64,000 nucleotides of DNA from Sapria himalayana (GCA_029783825.1 JAREIK010002979.1:526684-590683), one strand, 5' to 3'; shown: positions 1-14,210, counted from the stretch's first letter. A program made the numbers and translations. Notes: generated by a model not told the origin, from the sequence alone.

Positions 1-1744
1 TTTATTTATTTTTCTATCAATTTGTATATATATTTGTCAATATAACTGTCTAACTAAATCTATCTATCTATTTATCTATATGTCTATGTATTTCTCTATC
101 TATCTCTATAAATGTGTTTATCATTCTTATAACTAATATATATCTATCTGTCAAACTATCTATATATCTCTCTATCATTCTATATGTCTATTATCTATCT
201 GTCTGTCTGTTTATCTGTATATCTATCTATCTACTATCATTGTCTCTATCTATCTATCTATCTTTCTATATATCTATCTATCTATCTATCAATATGTTGG
301 TCTAGATATCTATCTATATGCGTGTCTATCTATCTATCTTTCCATCTATCTATTTATATGTTTATCTATCTGTAAATCTTTTTGTCTATTTATCTATCTA
401 TATATTTCTATCTATCTATTTATTTACTTGTCTATCTATATGTCTATTTATCGAATTATCAATCTTTCTAATTATCTTTCTATCTATCTATTTTGTCATG
501 TATCTTTCTATCTATCTATTTTGTCATGTATCTTTCTATCTATCTATTTGTCTATCTATCTCTTTATATATTTGTATATCTATCTATCTATCAATTTGTA
601 TATCAATATACCTACCAATCTATCTATCTATCTCTCTATCAATATGTCTATCAATCTATTTATCAATTGGTATAACAATATATCTATCAGTGTGTATATA
701 AATTAATCTCTTTATTTATCTATCATTTTGTCTATATATCTATCTATTTATACAACTTTTTATTTGTATGTCTATATGCCTATATACCAATCTATCTATA
801 TTTATATGTTCTATATGTCTATCTATCTATCTTTCTATTTGTTTATCGATTTGTTTTATAATTGCCTATCTATATATCTGTTTGTCTAAATATTTGTATA
901 TCGATCTATTTATCTATTTATATACCTATTTGTCTATCTATATGTCTAAATAAATGTCTATTTTTTATCTATATTCTATTTATATATTTGTCTATTTATA
1001 TGTCTATTTATCTGGGTATCTATCTGTCTATCTATCTATTTATCTATCTATATATCTATCTATCTATATATCTATTTGTCTATCTATTTTTCTATCTCTC
1101 AATTTATCTATCTGTCTATTTACTTGTCTAATAATCTATATCTCTATCTATCTATGTATCTATCTTTCTTTCTATCTACCTATCTTTTGTCTATCTATAT
1201 GTATCTATCTATCTATTTGTCTATAAATCTATCTGTCTATCTATCTATCTGTCTAGCTATCTGTCTATTAATAAGACTATCAATCTTTCTATCAAACTGT
1301 CTATCTATCTATCTATCTAATAATCTATCTATCTATTTATCTATATAAATATTAATCTAAATATCATTCTATTTGTCTATCTTTCAATCTAATTATCTAT
1401 CTATCAATTTTGCTATCTATCTATTAATCTCTCTATCTATCTATCTATTAGTCTATCTTTCTATCTATCTATTAGTTTATATATCTATCTATATATCTGT
1501 CTATCTTTTCATCTATTTATTTTCTATCTATCTATATAAGTATCTATGAATCTAACTACCTATCTATCTATCAATCTATGTATCTTTCAATCTATCTATC
1601 TTTATATCTATTTAACTATATGTCTATTTATCTATATGTCTGTCTGTTTGCCTACCTATTTATCCATCTATCTATCTGTTTATCTATCTATCTGTCTGTC
1701 TATCTGTCTATCTATCTATCTGTCTGTCTATCTGTCTATCTAAT

Positions 1745-1781
<37 letters not shown>

Positions 1782-2503
1782 GTCTATCTATCTATATAAA
1801 TATCTATCGATATGTTGATGTATCTATCTATCATTCTATTTTTCTATTTGTCTATTTTTATATATATCTATCTAGCTATTTTTCTATCTTTTTCTCTACC
1901 TATATCTATATCTATCTGTCTATCTATCAATCTAAATATCTATCTTTCTTTCTATTTGTCCATCTATCTTTCAATCTATCTTTCTATTGATCTATCTGAC
2001 TATATAAGTCTATTTATCATTCTATCAATTTCTCTGTCAATCAATCTATCAATTTGTTTATCAATCTGCCTATTAATCTATCTATCATTCTATCTATCTA
2101 TTTTTCTATCTATATATCTATCTATCTACCTATCTGTCTATCTATCTATCTATTTGTCTTTCTATGTGTCTATATATTTGTTTATCTATCTAACTATATA
2201 TCTATTAGTCTTTCTATCTATCTATTTATCCATATGTCTATCTATTTATCACTCTATCTATCTATGTATTTGGCTATATAGCTATCTAACTATCTATATG
2301 TTTTATTTGTTTATCTAGCTATCTATATATCTATAAATATATCACTTTATCTATCTACCGATCTAAATTTCTCTATATATGTTTATCTATCTATCTATCT
2401 GGCTATCTATTAATCTATCTATCTATCTCTTTATTTATATGTCTATTTTTTGTATATCTATCTCTCTTTCAACATATTTTTGTATAAATAAATAAATAAA
2501 TAA

Positions 2504-2539
<36 letters not shown>

Positions 2540-5249
2540 ATCAATTTATATATATCTTTATCTATCTATCTATCTAATAATCTTTCAAACTATCTATCTA
2601 TCTATGTATTTATTAGTCGATATATGTTGAACTATCTTTTTGTCTATCATTTTGTCTTTCAATTTGTCTATCTTTTTGTCTATCTATCGGTCAAAAAATA
2701 ATTCTATTAAACTGTCTATAAATTAGTCTATCAATAAATATATCTATATGTCTATAAATCTTTCCATCAATCAATCAATCAATCAATCAATATATCTATC
2801 TATCTTTCTATCTCTCAATCAATCAATCTATCTATCTATCTCTCTATTTATCTATATATCTATCTAATTATCTGTCTATAAATTTATCTATCAACATATC
2901 TATCAAATTATCAATTAACCTATCTATCAATTTATTTATAAATCTTTATATCATTCAATCATCTATGAATCTATATATCAATTTGTTTATCTATCTTTCT
3001 ATGTAATGATCTGTCTATCTATTTTCCTATCTATCTATTTTCTATTTATCTATCTTTCTATTTATTTATCATTCTATCTTTATATTTGTCAATCTTTTTA
3101 TCTATCTATTAATATATATCACTATATTCCTGTCTATCTATCTGTATATTTATCTATGTATATATCTCTCTCTCTTTCTATCTGTCTATTTATTTGTCTA
3201 TCTATTTATCTATCTATTTTTGTATCAATCTCTATCTCACTATCTTATTATCTACTTATTTGTCTATCAATATGTCTATTTATCTGTCTATCAATGTCTA
3301 TCATCTATCTATCAATTTGTTTAGCAATTTGTCTATTAATCTTTGTATTAATTTATCTATCTATCTATGTGTCATTCTATATATATATATTATATATATA
3401 ATATGTACGTCTATCTATCTATATTTTTATCTATCTACCTATCTACCTTTCTAACTATTTATCTATACATTTCTATATCAATCTATCTATGTATCAGTAT
3501 ATCTATCTTTCTATCTATATCATCTCTATTTGTTTATCTATTTATCTATCAATTTGTCTATCTATATATCTATCTACATATCTTTCTATCTAACTATCTA
3601 TCTGTCTATTTATCTATATATCTATTTATCTATCTGGCAATCTATTTGTCTTTATATCTGTCTATCTTATTATCTATATATATGCTTATCTATCTATCTA
3701 CCTATTAGTTTATTAATCTATCTATTTATATGTCTTTGTATCTATCTATCTATCTATCTAAATGTATATCTATCTATCTATTTATCCTTCTATCTATATA
3801 TCTATATATATCTTTATGTATTTGTCTAAAAATGTGTATAACTCTCTATCTATATATCTATTTATCTATCTTTCTATCTTTCTATCTTTTTATTTTTCAA
3901 TCTATCTATAAATCTATATATCAATCTATCTATCAATATGTCTATCAATCTTTGAATCAATCTATCTATCAATCTAAATATCTATCTACCTATCTATCTA
4001 TTTATCAATATATCTATCTATCTATCTATATGTCTATCTATCTATTTGTTTATTTATATGTCTTTCTATCTGTATATCTATCTATTTATCTACCCATCTA
4101 TCTAATTATTTATCTATCTATCTAACTATCTATCTTTCTATCTATAAATCTAACAATTTAATTGTATATCTATCTTTCCTTCAATCTCTTTATCAATCTG
4201 TCTATCAATCTATATATATATTTATTTATTTATTTATTGGTCTATCTATATAACTTTATATTTCTCTATCTATTTGACTATTTAACTGCATATGTATTTC
4301 TAAATCTATCAATCTATTTATGAATCAGTCAATCAATAAATCAATCTAATTATCAATCAATCTATCTATCTATCTTTATTTATCTATCTATCTATTTATC
4401 TATCTATCTATATATATCGTTATGTCTCTGTCTAATAATCTATCTAACTATCAAATTATCTATTTATCTATGTATCTATCTATCTAAATATCTATATGAC
4501 ATTCTATCTGTCTATCTTTTTCTCTATCTATCTTTCATTCTATATTTCTATCAATTTGTCTATAAATCTTTTTATCAATCTTTCTATCAAACTTTTTACT
4601 TATCTGTTAATCAATCAATCTATCTATCTGTCTACCAATCAATCTATCTATCTTTCTATCTATTTTTCTAATTACCTACCTATCTGTCTATCAATCTCTC
4701 TATTAATCTATCTATTAATCTATTAATAATCAATGAATCTATATATCTATCTATCTATCAATTCTTTATTTATCTGACTATTTATCAGTATATATATCTA
4801 TCATTCTATCTATCAATCTGTCAGTCTTTATATATATCTATCTATCTATCAATTTGTATATCTATCTATCTGTCAATCAATCAACCATTCAATCATTCTA
4901 TCTGTCTATCTATTTATCTATCTATCAATCTATCAATCAATCAATCTATCTATCTATCTATCTATCACTTCTATCTATATATCTCTCTATCTATCTTTCT
5001 GTTTGTTTATCTATCTATAAATCTGTATATTTATTTCTCTATCTTTCTATAAATAAATCTATCTATTTGTCTATCTATCTATATACCTATTTATCTATCA
5101 ATCAATATATTGATCTATTTGTCTATCTTTATGTCTTTCTATTTGTCTATCTATCTATCTATCTATTTTTATCTCTTTCTCTTTATCTATCTATATATAT
5201 CTATATATCTATCTATTTGTATATCTTTCTATCTATTTATCTATCTATT

Positions 5250-5294
<45 letters not shown>

Positions 5295-6659
5295 TATAAT
5301 ATATATATCTCTATCTATCTATCTATCCTCTATCTATTTATCTAACTCTATTTCTATTTATCTATTTATTTAACACTATTTCTATTTATCTATTTATCTA
5401 TCTTTCTATCTATCTATGTTTCTAACAATCTCTCTACAAATCTATCTATCAATCTATGTATCAATCTATCAATCTATGTATCAACTATCTATTTGTCTTA
5501 CAACCTATCTACATATCTATCTGTCTTTCTAACTATCTACCTATCTATCTATTAATATGTCTATCTATCTATCTATTTGTATATCTACCAGTCTATCGAT
5601 TTGTTTATAAATTTATTTATCAATCTATCTATCATTCTATATTTCAATCTTTTTAAGAAACTATCTATCTATCTATCCATCTATCAATCTATCTCTTTAT
5701 CTATTTATCTACTTATCTATCTATCAATTTGTCTATCTATATTTTTATCAATCTGTCAATCTATCTTTCTATCTAACTATATATCTACATATCTTTTTTC
5801 TATCTATGTCTATCTAACTATCTATCTATCGATTCTATCATTCTATCTCTCTATCTATCACTCTTTATATATATATATATATATATTTATTTATTTATTT
5901 ATCTATCTATCTATTTGTCTATCTTTCTATTAATCATTCTATTAGTGTATCTATCTATCTATCTATCTATCTATTTGTCTATCTATCTAGTATTCTATAT
6001 ATCAGTATATCTATCTTTCTATAAATCAATCTATCAATCTGTCTATCTATTTGTCTGTCTTTTTATTTGTCCATCTATTTATCGAACGGTCTCTCTATCT
6101 ATATATCTATCTATTTGTTTATTAATTTGTCTATCTTTCTAAATATCAGTCTATCTATCTATCTGTATATTAATTTGTCTATCTGTCTATCTCTTTATTT
6201 ATATCTTTCTAACTATCTATCTATCTATTTGTCTAACTATTTGTCTATCACTCTGTCTATATCTATCTATCTTTTTATCTATTTGTCTATCTATCTGTTT
6301 TTCTATCTATCTGTTTTTCTATCTATCTATTGACCTATCTATATATCTACCTATTTATTTGTCTACATATATGTCTATCTATCTTTCTATCATTCAATTT
6401 GTCTATATATCTATCTAACTATCTATCCGTCTATCTATCTCTCTATCTATTTGTTTTTCGATCTGTCTATCTATCTTTTATCAATCAACTATCAATCTGT
6501 CTATCAATCTATCTATCTTTCTATCAATCTGTCAATCAATCAATCAATCTATCTATCTATATGTATATTTATCTAACTATCAATCATTCAATCAATCTAT
6601 CTATTTTTCTATCTATCTATCTATCAATGTATTTGTTTATCTATCTATATAGCTATATG
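1..6659. repeat. TCTA/TGTC tetranucleotide satellite, block 1
   Basis: Degenerate tandem repeat of TCTA with interspersed TGTC, AATC and TTTC variants; the other strand reads GATA/GACA. It begins before the window and runs to the CACTA terminus at 6660. Short (TA)n runs (about 2509-2537, 5259-5285) and one TAAA run (about 2486-2510) are embedded. Because 4 and 3 are coprime, all three plus-strand frames read the same Ser-Ile-Tyr-Leu cycle without stops, while the minus strand meets TAG every four codons. The many plus-strand open frames are therefore artefacts and no gene is called here. Confidence 0.97.
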
Positions 6660-7080
6660 CACTACAATAAAATATCGATTTAGCTAGGGAAATTTTACTA
6701 TGGCTAAAATCCCAACCAATTAGTGAGGGATTAGCTAGGGAATAACAAAGAATTTTTGATTTTACATTAAATTAAAATTTTGCAATAGATTAGTGACGAA
6801 TTAGTGATGTAAATGTTCGTTTGAAAATATTTTGTTGCTAATATTTTCGTAGATTTCTACACAAAAAAAGTAGGGAATTTAGTGATGGATTTAGTGATGG
6901 TATATCCCTGCTAATTAGATCGAGACAAAATCCATCACTAAATAAATATATGAATTTTTTTTTTACTTTTTATATTTTATTGCAAGTGATTATTTCTTAA
7001 ATTTTATTTTTCACAAAATATATCCATTTAGTTAGGGATTTTTCCCTAACTATTTGGGCTGGGGATAATTTTCATCACTA
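6660..7080 (+). repeat. CACTA-1 left terminal and subterminal region (type A)
   Basis: Terminal inverted repeat followed by short degenerate repeats such as 'tagtgaggga', 'ttagctaggg' and 'gatttagtgatgg'. In En/Spm elements such subterminal repeats are bound by the accessory protein TnpA. The segment matches the start of CACTA-4 at 28732 but is much shorter (about 0.4 kb against 1.1 kb). Confidence 0.8.
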
Positions 7081-7689
7081 TTTAATGATTTAATTTTTTT
7101 ATATGTTATTTATTTTAATATTTTATTTAATTTTGTATATTAAAGCGACGTATTCAATGGTCTATTGATGAGCGATCCTTGAAATACACATTCTACTCTT
7201 ATATTTATAAAAATAGGTTATTATAAACAAATAATTTAAAACATTATAAATAATACAAAAAATTTAATATTATAAAGACTACAATAAATTTTAATAAAGG
7301 CTTCAATAACTATTAATAAAGCTTACAATAACATTAAATTATAATTCTATACTTTGTAAAATTTTTAAAGATATTTTAAAAAATAAAGTAAACATATATT
7401 AAATTTCTACTAATAAAAAGATTAATAATTCATTGTATATTAAAATCTAATAATTAACTGAAAAAAATAGTAAATATGAATATTATTTAACTATAAAAAA
7501 TTGTTTCATGTCTAAAGAAATTTTTTTTAAAAATAATTACTAAAAATTTGAACATTTTAATTATAAAAAAAAGTACTAATTTTTATATATTTAAAATGAA
7601 AATAAATTGATATTAAAGATAATATAGAGATATTCGCCCCTATTGAAATTATAAGACTATCTAATTGAGTTAATTTATCTCCTAAAGTA
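7081..7689. other. AT-rich CACTA-1 interior, no gene seen
   Basis: Very AT-rich, with homopolymer-like A and T runs and no supportable open frame. Around 7080-7200 it resembles the sequence after the subterminal array in CACTA-4 (29830-29940), including 'ttgatgagcgatccttgaaa'. In CACTA-4 the tnp2 gene lies further on; here that whole part is missing. Confidence 0.6.
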
Positions 7690-9300
7690 ACACCCAATTC
7701 AGAGCTCAATCTTTAGAGCCAAAACCTTGTTTTATCTCTAAAGATCAGCAGGACTAGGTACAAAAATGTCTTGCCACACTGGAGGGGTCAAAGGTGAACA
7801 TTGAGCATGCTCAAAATAGGTACAATTTTAAAATTTAAAACATTTATATATTTAGTGGTTATCCTAATAGTCTAAATAAATCAAATCTGTGCATGCTTTT
7901 AATAATTTTGTTAAAATTTTTTAACATTTGTTATTTATTAACTTAATAAATATATACTATAGGCTAGAGAATTGGGTCGTGATCCCAATTTTATAAGATT
8001 TTTCAGGAATATGCATGTAAAGAAAGAGGATTATCAATTTGTTGACAGAAAGTCTTAGATGATTACTGTAATAATCTATTATATTAATAAAATTTATGAT
8101 ACTAGAGTAAATTTTGAAAGTTGTTTAGAATACAAAACATTATATTTACTTTATGTATATCTAGAATCGTATTTTTCTCTATTTTATCACAAGAATTCAT
8201 GGAGGAATGTGTGACATTTGCTTCTCAACAAGTTGAGGGTTCTATGGAATCTTCAACCAATTGACTATTATCCTATTTATTTAAAGACAATAGAAGGTCA
8301 TAAGAAGCAGTGAGTGTCCGACATCAGCTTGAAGGGACTAACATTTTATTGTAGTAGTCATGCTTCTAATTATTTGTCACAATAATGGTGGATGAGCTGG
8401 TTGAACAACAAGTAAAAGAAACAAATAAATGTTTTGAAATTATGGAGACCAAAATGAAATGGAAGGATGAACAGATATCTCATTTGAAAGAAGAAATGCA
8501 AGAAATTAAAGAAATGAATGGTGAGATGAAAAAAATGAATGATGAGATGAAAGAAATTAAAAATTTAATGCAACCGCAGATGTACTATATGGAGTCACAA
8601 TTAGTGGCATTGATGCAACATATAACATTTCAAGATCCAACTACAAACTAGGTAGGAGAGGCTAGCACAAATGCACCAACTAATAATGAGGATAATTTTG
8701 TATCAGAATTATTTCTAAATTATTTTTGATTTTTGTATATGCATAGCAAAACAAGATGAGATTTTTTTTGGAGGTATCATTTTTCTTTATTCTAGTTTTG
8801 TTCTTTGCTTTTCCGATTAACCTAATCATGAATCTTTGTAGGACATATGATGTGAGAGGTATAAAAAATTCTGATTCAAAGCCTTTAGACATTACCACTA
8901 TCCTTCCTATGGATGGGTCTCATCTTTACCAATCACAGCAGGATCAAAGAAGGCTAAGCTTCTATTATCTATTATATTACTGAAACATTTTATTTTTGCA
9001 CACACTCTCTCTAAACATCATTTCTGGCCATATTTTAGATATTTGTTGAAGTTGTATGACTATCAACTCAAATTCATGTTTTTTATGTCCATAATTACTA
9101 TTTTTATATATCTATGAATATGTTTGTGTGTGCCCAGATATTTTTGGTAGAGTTTTAGCCTATTATAGGTATATAAAAGGATGGGCTTTTCCTCATGGTG
9201 ATAGGAATAGTATGTTAGCTCGTAAAGTTGTGAATGAACACAAAAATTCTAGTCCCATGTAGACATAGGTTTGTTCTTGACACTCTTATTTCGTGCAGAT
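7690..9300 (+). pseudogene. Degenerate CACTA accessory (tnpA-like, plant transposase_24 type) gene
   Basis: This segment matches 40150-41700 of CACTA-4 almost along its length: the Asn/Arg-rich stretch near 7740-7800, the 'MEE' exon from 8200, a coiled-coil exon and the tail near 8840-9180. The longest surviving open piece is 8385-8651 (88 residues). It is almost all Lys/Glu/Met heptad repeats, with HLKEEMQEIKEMN followed by shorter repeats, and predicts a coiled coil. En/Spm TnpA-type proteins bind subterminal repeats and pair through such segments. Stops and frameshifts break the exons upstream (about 8265-8350). Identity as transposase_24 rests on comparison with the better copy in this window and on remembered family features. 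Confidence 0.6.
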
Positions 9301-10234
9301 CTGCATTGTCACAATTGAGATCTATGACGACTTTTTATTGTTCATTGGTGGAATTAAACTATTGAATTGTTAATTTCTATAATGATTGCTAATGAAATTC
9401 AATTAAATGAGTTCATTCAGCTTGTTCTCCCCCTTTGCATGTTCGTAGTGTCAAGGATGACAACGAGCTGAAAACGAGGAATTATGGCTATCAATGGGGT
9501 TGTGGCGGGTGCAAATCTACATGCTACACAACTAGCACATCGATGTATCCCCTGCCGATGATGCATGAAAAGAAGAGGAGTGAGAATAACTAGGAGGAAG
9601 GTTAGTCAAGATGCCTTGCTATATGAAGTTTGCAAATTTTGTAGCCATTTGCTTTTTTTTATATTTGGAAGACAAAACATCTAATTTTTGATGTTTTGTT
9701 CCTTTATTTTCTTTGCAAGTGTATTGTTTTTATGGAGTGCATATTGTTTTTATGGAGTGCATATTGAATTGTTCTGTAGTTACATTGATGCATGCAATGA
9801 AGTGACGACCCTTACTTTGAACCAAGTGAGGAACTATATGCCAGCAGAAGCTACAGGGTTGATGGACAAATACAATGAAGCTATGAAATCAAAATCATTG
9901 GTGCAAGCACACGGAGAAGGGAAGACCCATTCTAAAAAAACTAAATGGGAGCATGGTGCCGTAGTGGGTGGTAGGGCAGAGCTACCCCTTTATAGGCCTT
10001 GGGAGTAGAAGAGTTCTAGTTGCGGGGAGGCAATGTGCAAACTTTGATGCGCCAAGCTCGTTACTTGTATTCCAAGTTTTCCACTAAAAGTTTTTAGATA
10101 TATTTTCAAAAATTTAAATAATATTTGCAATCTTTATTAATGTTGATAGTGATGTTTTGTTTCTTCTTTGTGAAATATAAATGGGATAATACTTTATCTG
10201 CTATTCTATATCTATATCTATATAGGACATCTAT

Positions 10235-10375
10235 ATATATTGCAGTGTATATGTATATATACTATAGTATATATGTACATATATGCTGTAGTATATATGT
10301 ACATATATACATAGTATATATACATATACACTATAATATTATATGTACATATATACTATATATAACTATCTTATT
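10235..10375. repeat. Cluster of palindromic TATATGTACATATA motifs
   Basis: Repeated near-palindromes centred on GTAC, including a perfect 20-bp palindrome at 10291-10310 (GTATATATGTACATATATAC). Related clusters occur at 23950-24150, 24770-24830, 26780-26910 and 42085-42290. In two of these they adjoin GCN-type trinucleotide repeats of CACTA elements. Confidence 0.7.
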
Positions 10376-10654
10376 CATGAGCACGATGTTTGTGATATTG
10401 CTTATGTTTTGCTGGGTGCCATGTTCGCTACTTTATCAATTGATACGTTGTTCTATTGATAGCTTTTTGGAGGAAGAATTAGCATGTCTTACACATTGAG
10501 GCATGCCTAGTACACAGAGGTACACTTTGAGAGTGTAATAGAGATTATTCATCCTGTGAGTTGCCCTAATAAAAATAACATGTTATATAAGAGCATTGTT
10601 TATATGAGGTTATTCAGCAAGTGTATTATATTTATTTTATGGTTTGTGATTTAA

Positions 10655-10725
10655 TGTTTTACATGGTATCAAAAGCGACCCTAGGGAAAGATAAACTCTA
10701 GGGGGGTGTGTGTTGGAAAGAGCTG
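10655..10725 (+). other. Possible LTR-retrotransposon remnant (PBS-like and PPT-like motifs)
   Basis: At 10659-10663 'ttaca' resembles an LTR end. It is followed at 10664 by TGGTATCAAAAGC, one or two changes from the plant initiator-Met-tRNA primer binding site. About 25 bp later comes a purine-rich CTAGGGGGG, then TGTTGGAAAG at 10711, a common Copia LTR start. The internal region would be almost absent. I do not see matching long terminal repeats on both sides, so this may be a deletion scar or chance. The second copy lies at 27208-27262. Confidence 0.35.
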
Positions 10726-12479
10726 TAAACCCCTAGAAGGAGTGCATCCACTATGCACTAGCTACCATGATTATCCATGCATTGTTTTCTATACAAATCT
10801 TTGCATGCTCACTGTATGTTATCAAAACCATCGCACTCCCACAGTGTGTTATTGAAATCATTGCTCGCAAGGTTTAAGCCTCGATTCCTACTTCATCAAT
10901 GCCATATGTGACCCATAGGGGTGGATGTTACTGAATCTGAATTTTATGAGCCGGATCAGATGCTCTACGACCTTAAAAACAAGCAAGAGGCAAGATGTTG
11001 ATTTCTCAATGAGTTTGTAACAGGCTTGGCATAGCATTGAGCTGTGAAAGTTTTTGTTTTTTTTTTGTTTTTAATTTGATTTGGATGCTTTGATAGGGTG
11101 TAGACCCTTCTTATCAAGGTGAACCAGATTACATCGTGACAAATTGAATGCATTGAAACTATGAAGTTGTGCAGAGAAGCTGGATGGGCTATTATAATGG
11201 AAATGGAGTGCAGTTAAGACATCTACTCGAACATAATGATACGTGATTTGACAAGCATCCTGAAGAAGTATATTTGGTATTATTGTTGATTGAATTCATG
11301 TTCTAATGGTTAGAGTAATGTTTGTTCAAAATAGTATTGAGATAAGATTTCATTGATGATGATAATGAGAGGTTAAAAGAAAATTTATATGAAGTAGTAA
11401 TCAAGTTTTCTTGTTTGATACAATTTTTTGTGTACACGAGATATTCATAGTTTTTTTTCTTTCAAGAATTATAATAAAACCAGCTTTTAATTTCTCATGC
11501 ATCAAAGAAATATTAACTATTCATACTTACAACAATCAAATATTCTTTCAAATGTTCATTTATTTTTCATAAAAAAAGTTTTCTTACAATTTTCTCAAGA
11601 AAAAAATATAATAATAAATTTTATATCACGTGGGGTATGTAGATTAGAAAAAAAAATTGTTTTTTGGTAATGATTATTTTCATGCATAAATAGTTCAGTT
11701 CAACTAGAAAGGTGTAATATATGGACAAGATAAAGAAATATGAGAAGATAGGAAAATAGTGTGTGCATGTGTGCATGCACGTGTGTGTGTTTGGACACAT
11801 ATAGTTATTTTATATTTATGATGTATGCATGTATATTTCATAAATACATGCCTATTCATTTTAATTAAATGTAGATAAATATCTGATGCATACGTGCAAT
11901 TTACCACAGTTCATTAGTTTTTTTATTACTGAATATTGCAGACCATCCCCATTAATCCCAAGCCTTTTCTTAACAACTTGACTGGGAAGATGGTCATTGT
12001 AAAACTCAAGTGGGGAATGGAATACAAACATGAGAAACCTTGTGTTCTTATCTTGTTAATTACATTTTTTTTCTCTTTTTTTTCTATGGTTTCTTTTAGG
12101 TTTCATTGTGTCGGTGGATTCCTATATGAACCTACTAGTGTGCAAAAATTCAATACCATGCAGCATGTTTTAATTCAACTTTCATTTCCATTTTGTTTGG
12201 CACTTTCTAATAAGTTTTGTATGGAAATAATATATTTTAAATAAAAAAATCCAAAATAAATGCTAGTTTGAAAAATATTACCAAACTAATATGTATGTAA
12301 ACAACATTGCAATTTGTGTCATTGTAAACTATGATCATTGGCACCCTATTGAATTTTAAAAATCAAAGGTGGTGTTGTGAATGCCAGCTATTAAATTTTA
12401 AAAATTTTAAAATGCAAGCATTGTGAATAATGTGAGAGTGTGGAATCCAACTTAGTGAAAAACAAGGTTTAACAAGCCG

Positions 12480-12990
12480 AATTCATGGATATTTGTTCCA
12501 GAAGTACATCCACCGCCATGGCTGCCGCTGCAAATATCACTCTAGTTCCTGGGAATTCATAAGAATCCTTAAAACCTTTCACCACATCCAACTCTTCTCC
12601 TCCTTCATTTCTTTCTTTCGGTCAATTTGACCCATTGGGGAAGAACTTAAGCTTGCCATTAAAAACACTAACAAAGACTAAAGATGTGATCAGGGCTTTA
12701 CATGTGATGGAGATGAAGAAAAGAAACATCATGATTAAGAGAGAGTGTATGGCAAGCATAGAGAGTGTAGTAAGAGGAGTGAGGGAGAAAATGGAAATAG
12801 GTTTGATTAGTAACATTTCCTCTGTTCTCTTCAAGGAAACATTCAAAAGTAAATGTTGACCAGAAATTTATGGAGCTTAAGTGCATCATAGATGGTTATT
12901 CAAGTAGTGGTGTTGTTTTATATGTGGTGATCTTAAATGGGTCTATGATATCTGGCCAAATTATGGTTGGTAAGCAGGTAACAACATTGT
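12480..12990 (+). other. Unrecognised gene-like fragment inside SmF intron 3
   Basis: From an ATG at 12523 the plus strand reads Met-Ala-Ala-Ala-Ala-Asn and then, after a stop, a Ser/Pro-rich stretch like an organellar targeting leader. It continues through an open 74-residue piece (12635-12859) with a basic, helical sequence (RALHVMEMKKRNIMIKREC). A following segment around 12865-12975 is also protein-like (MELKCIIDGYSSSGVVLYVV). Composition is richer in GC than its surroundings. I do not recognise the family. It may be a further captured gene fragment. Confidence 0.35.
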
Positions 12991-14210
12991 AGAGTACATT
13001 ATCACAGAGATGCAAAGTCTGATCTATGGAATAGGCGGCAAGGATGGAAGAGTATGGCTCATGAGAATCCCCACATTCCAAACTTACATCAAGTGTAAAG
13101 TAAGCTTTCCCTCTCTGGAGATTATTTGGGAACTTTATCGAGTCACTGTTCTAGTTGGAAACCTGAATCTTAGCCTCAATCTAAACTAGCAAAATGATTC
13201 TTTTTTTTTTACTTTTTTCTCTCAATTTCTCTAGTGCGATATATCAGTCACATATGCTACCCATCAATGACTCAACTACACACCCACAAAGGCAGGCATA
13301 AACACATACATCCACACACTATTCATATGTACCGTCATGTCAACTATTGTATATAAGCGTGCATAAACACTTCATATTTCACTAGTCGTGCATTTGATGA
13401 TGTTTTTAAAAAGAAGAAAAATGGGTGTATGAGCAAAACATCTACATGTGAGAGTGGCTCTGGCTGGCAAAATATTGAATCTGGATTACTTACAAAAAGC
13501 ACAACGTCTAGCCCCAATTGCTCCATTAACCTCGACAAAGAAACTCAAGTTCGAAACCATGAGTTCATTTCTGTAGGTTATGCTTGCTCGAGTTTATTGT
13601 CGTGGCTCTAGCAGTATAAATATAAAAAGAGGGGCAATGATAAGGTACCTATTTGTTTTATTTAATATGAAATATGGCCTTGTCATACTCTAATGTATCT
13701 ATATCTATTTCTTTCTATTAAATGATTTGTTTTTTTATAATCATGATTTAGAGTGAACCAGTCAACTTCAACAAATCAAGGGATTCTTGCCACAAGTAGC
13801 TTCTCCATTTCAATCCAGAGAAAACCATCAAGTTAAATTCATCTTTTTCATCTTTAGTTTATGCATCATCTCTTGATCAAACCACCAACTTAACTTGGCT
13901 GCTCACTTAGAAATCTATATGGCCAAGATACAATATTGAAATAGAAACGAATCCAACACGAATTCAAGCCCAAATCTGTCATCATCAAGTGAGGAAGACA
14001 TTGATGAAGATCTTGATTTTTAAAATTCAATAACGTGGCAATGATTATCGTTAACAATGATGCCCTTTGCCATGCTATTTCTAGATGCACTAGTTTGGTA
14101 ATATTTTTAAAACAAGCATCATATTTTGGAATTTTTATTTAAAATATATTATTTCCATACAAAACTCCTTTTTAACTTTCTTATAATTAACCATGGGCTG
14201 ATACGTGAAG
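12991..14210. other. Rest of SmF intron 3, no defined gene
   Basis: Mixed-composition DNA. Short open pieces at 13429-13611 (plus) and around 13920-14020 (plus, with an acidic Ser/Glu/Asp run SSSSEEDIDEDLDF) could be further captured exons, but none is recognisable. The rest looks like ordinary intronic or intergenic plant DNA. Confidence 0.4.

Larger units (their letters stand above)
9876..12189 (+). repeat. 2.3-kb segment, copy 1 (second copy at 26423-28731)
   Basis: Homologous along its full length to 26423-28731, with scattered substitutions and small indels. Shared landmarks are 'aaatcattg(a/g)tgcaagcac', the palindromic TATATGTACATATA cluster, a primer-binding-site-like 'tggtatcaaaagc', and SmF exons 2 and 3. 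Copy 1 continues into SmF intron 3, whereas copy 2 is cut there by the CACTA-4 terminus. The segment was thus part of a CACTA-1-like element that existed in at least two copies. The open frame at 9688-10008 has no support as a gene. Confidence 0.85.

Noticed and set aside
114..6683. Dozens of plus-strand open frames encoding Ser-Ile-Tyr-Leu repeats, here and at 18804-20751 and 51213-60447
   Set aside because: They are forced by the TCTA repeat, which has no stop codon in any plus frame. They overlap in all three frames and have no start context, domain or codon signal.
10125..10499. Open frame of 124 residues, similar to 26780-27046
   Set aside because: Its middle is the TATATGTACATATA cluster (Tyr/Ile repeats), and the two copies of the segment do not keep the same start. 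No domain is visible.
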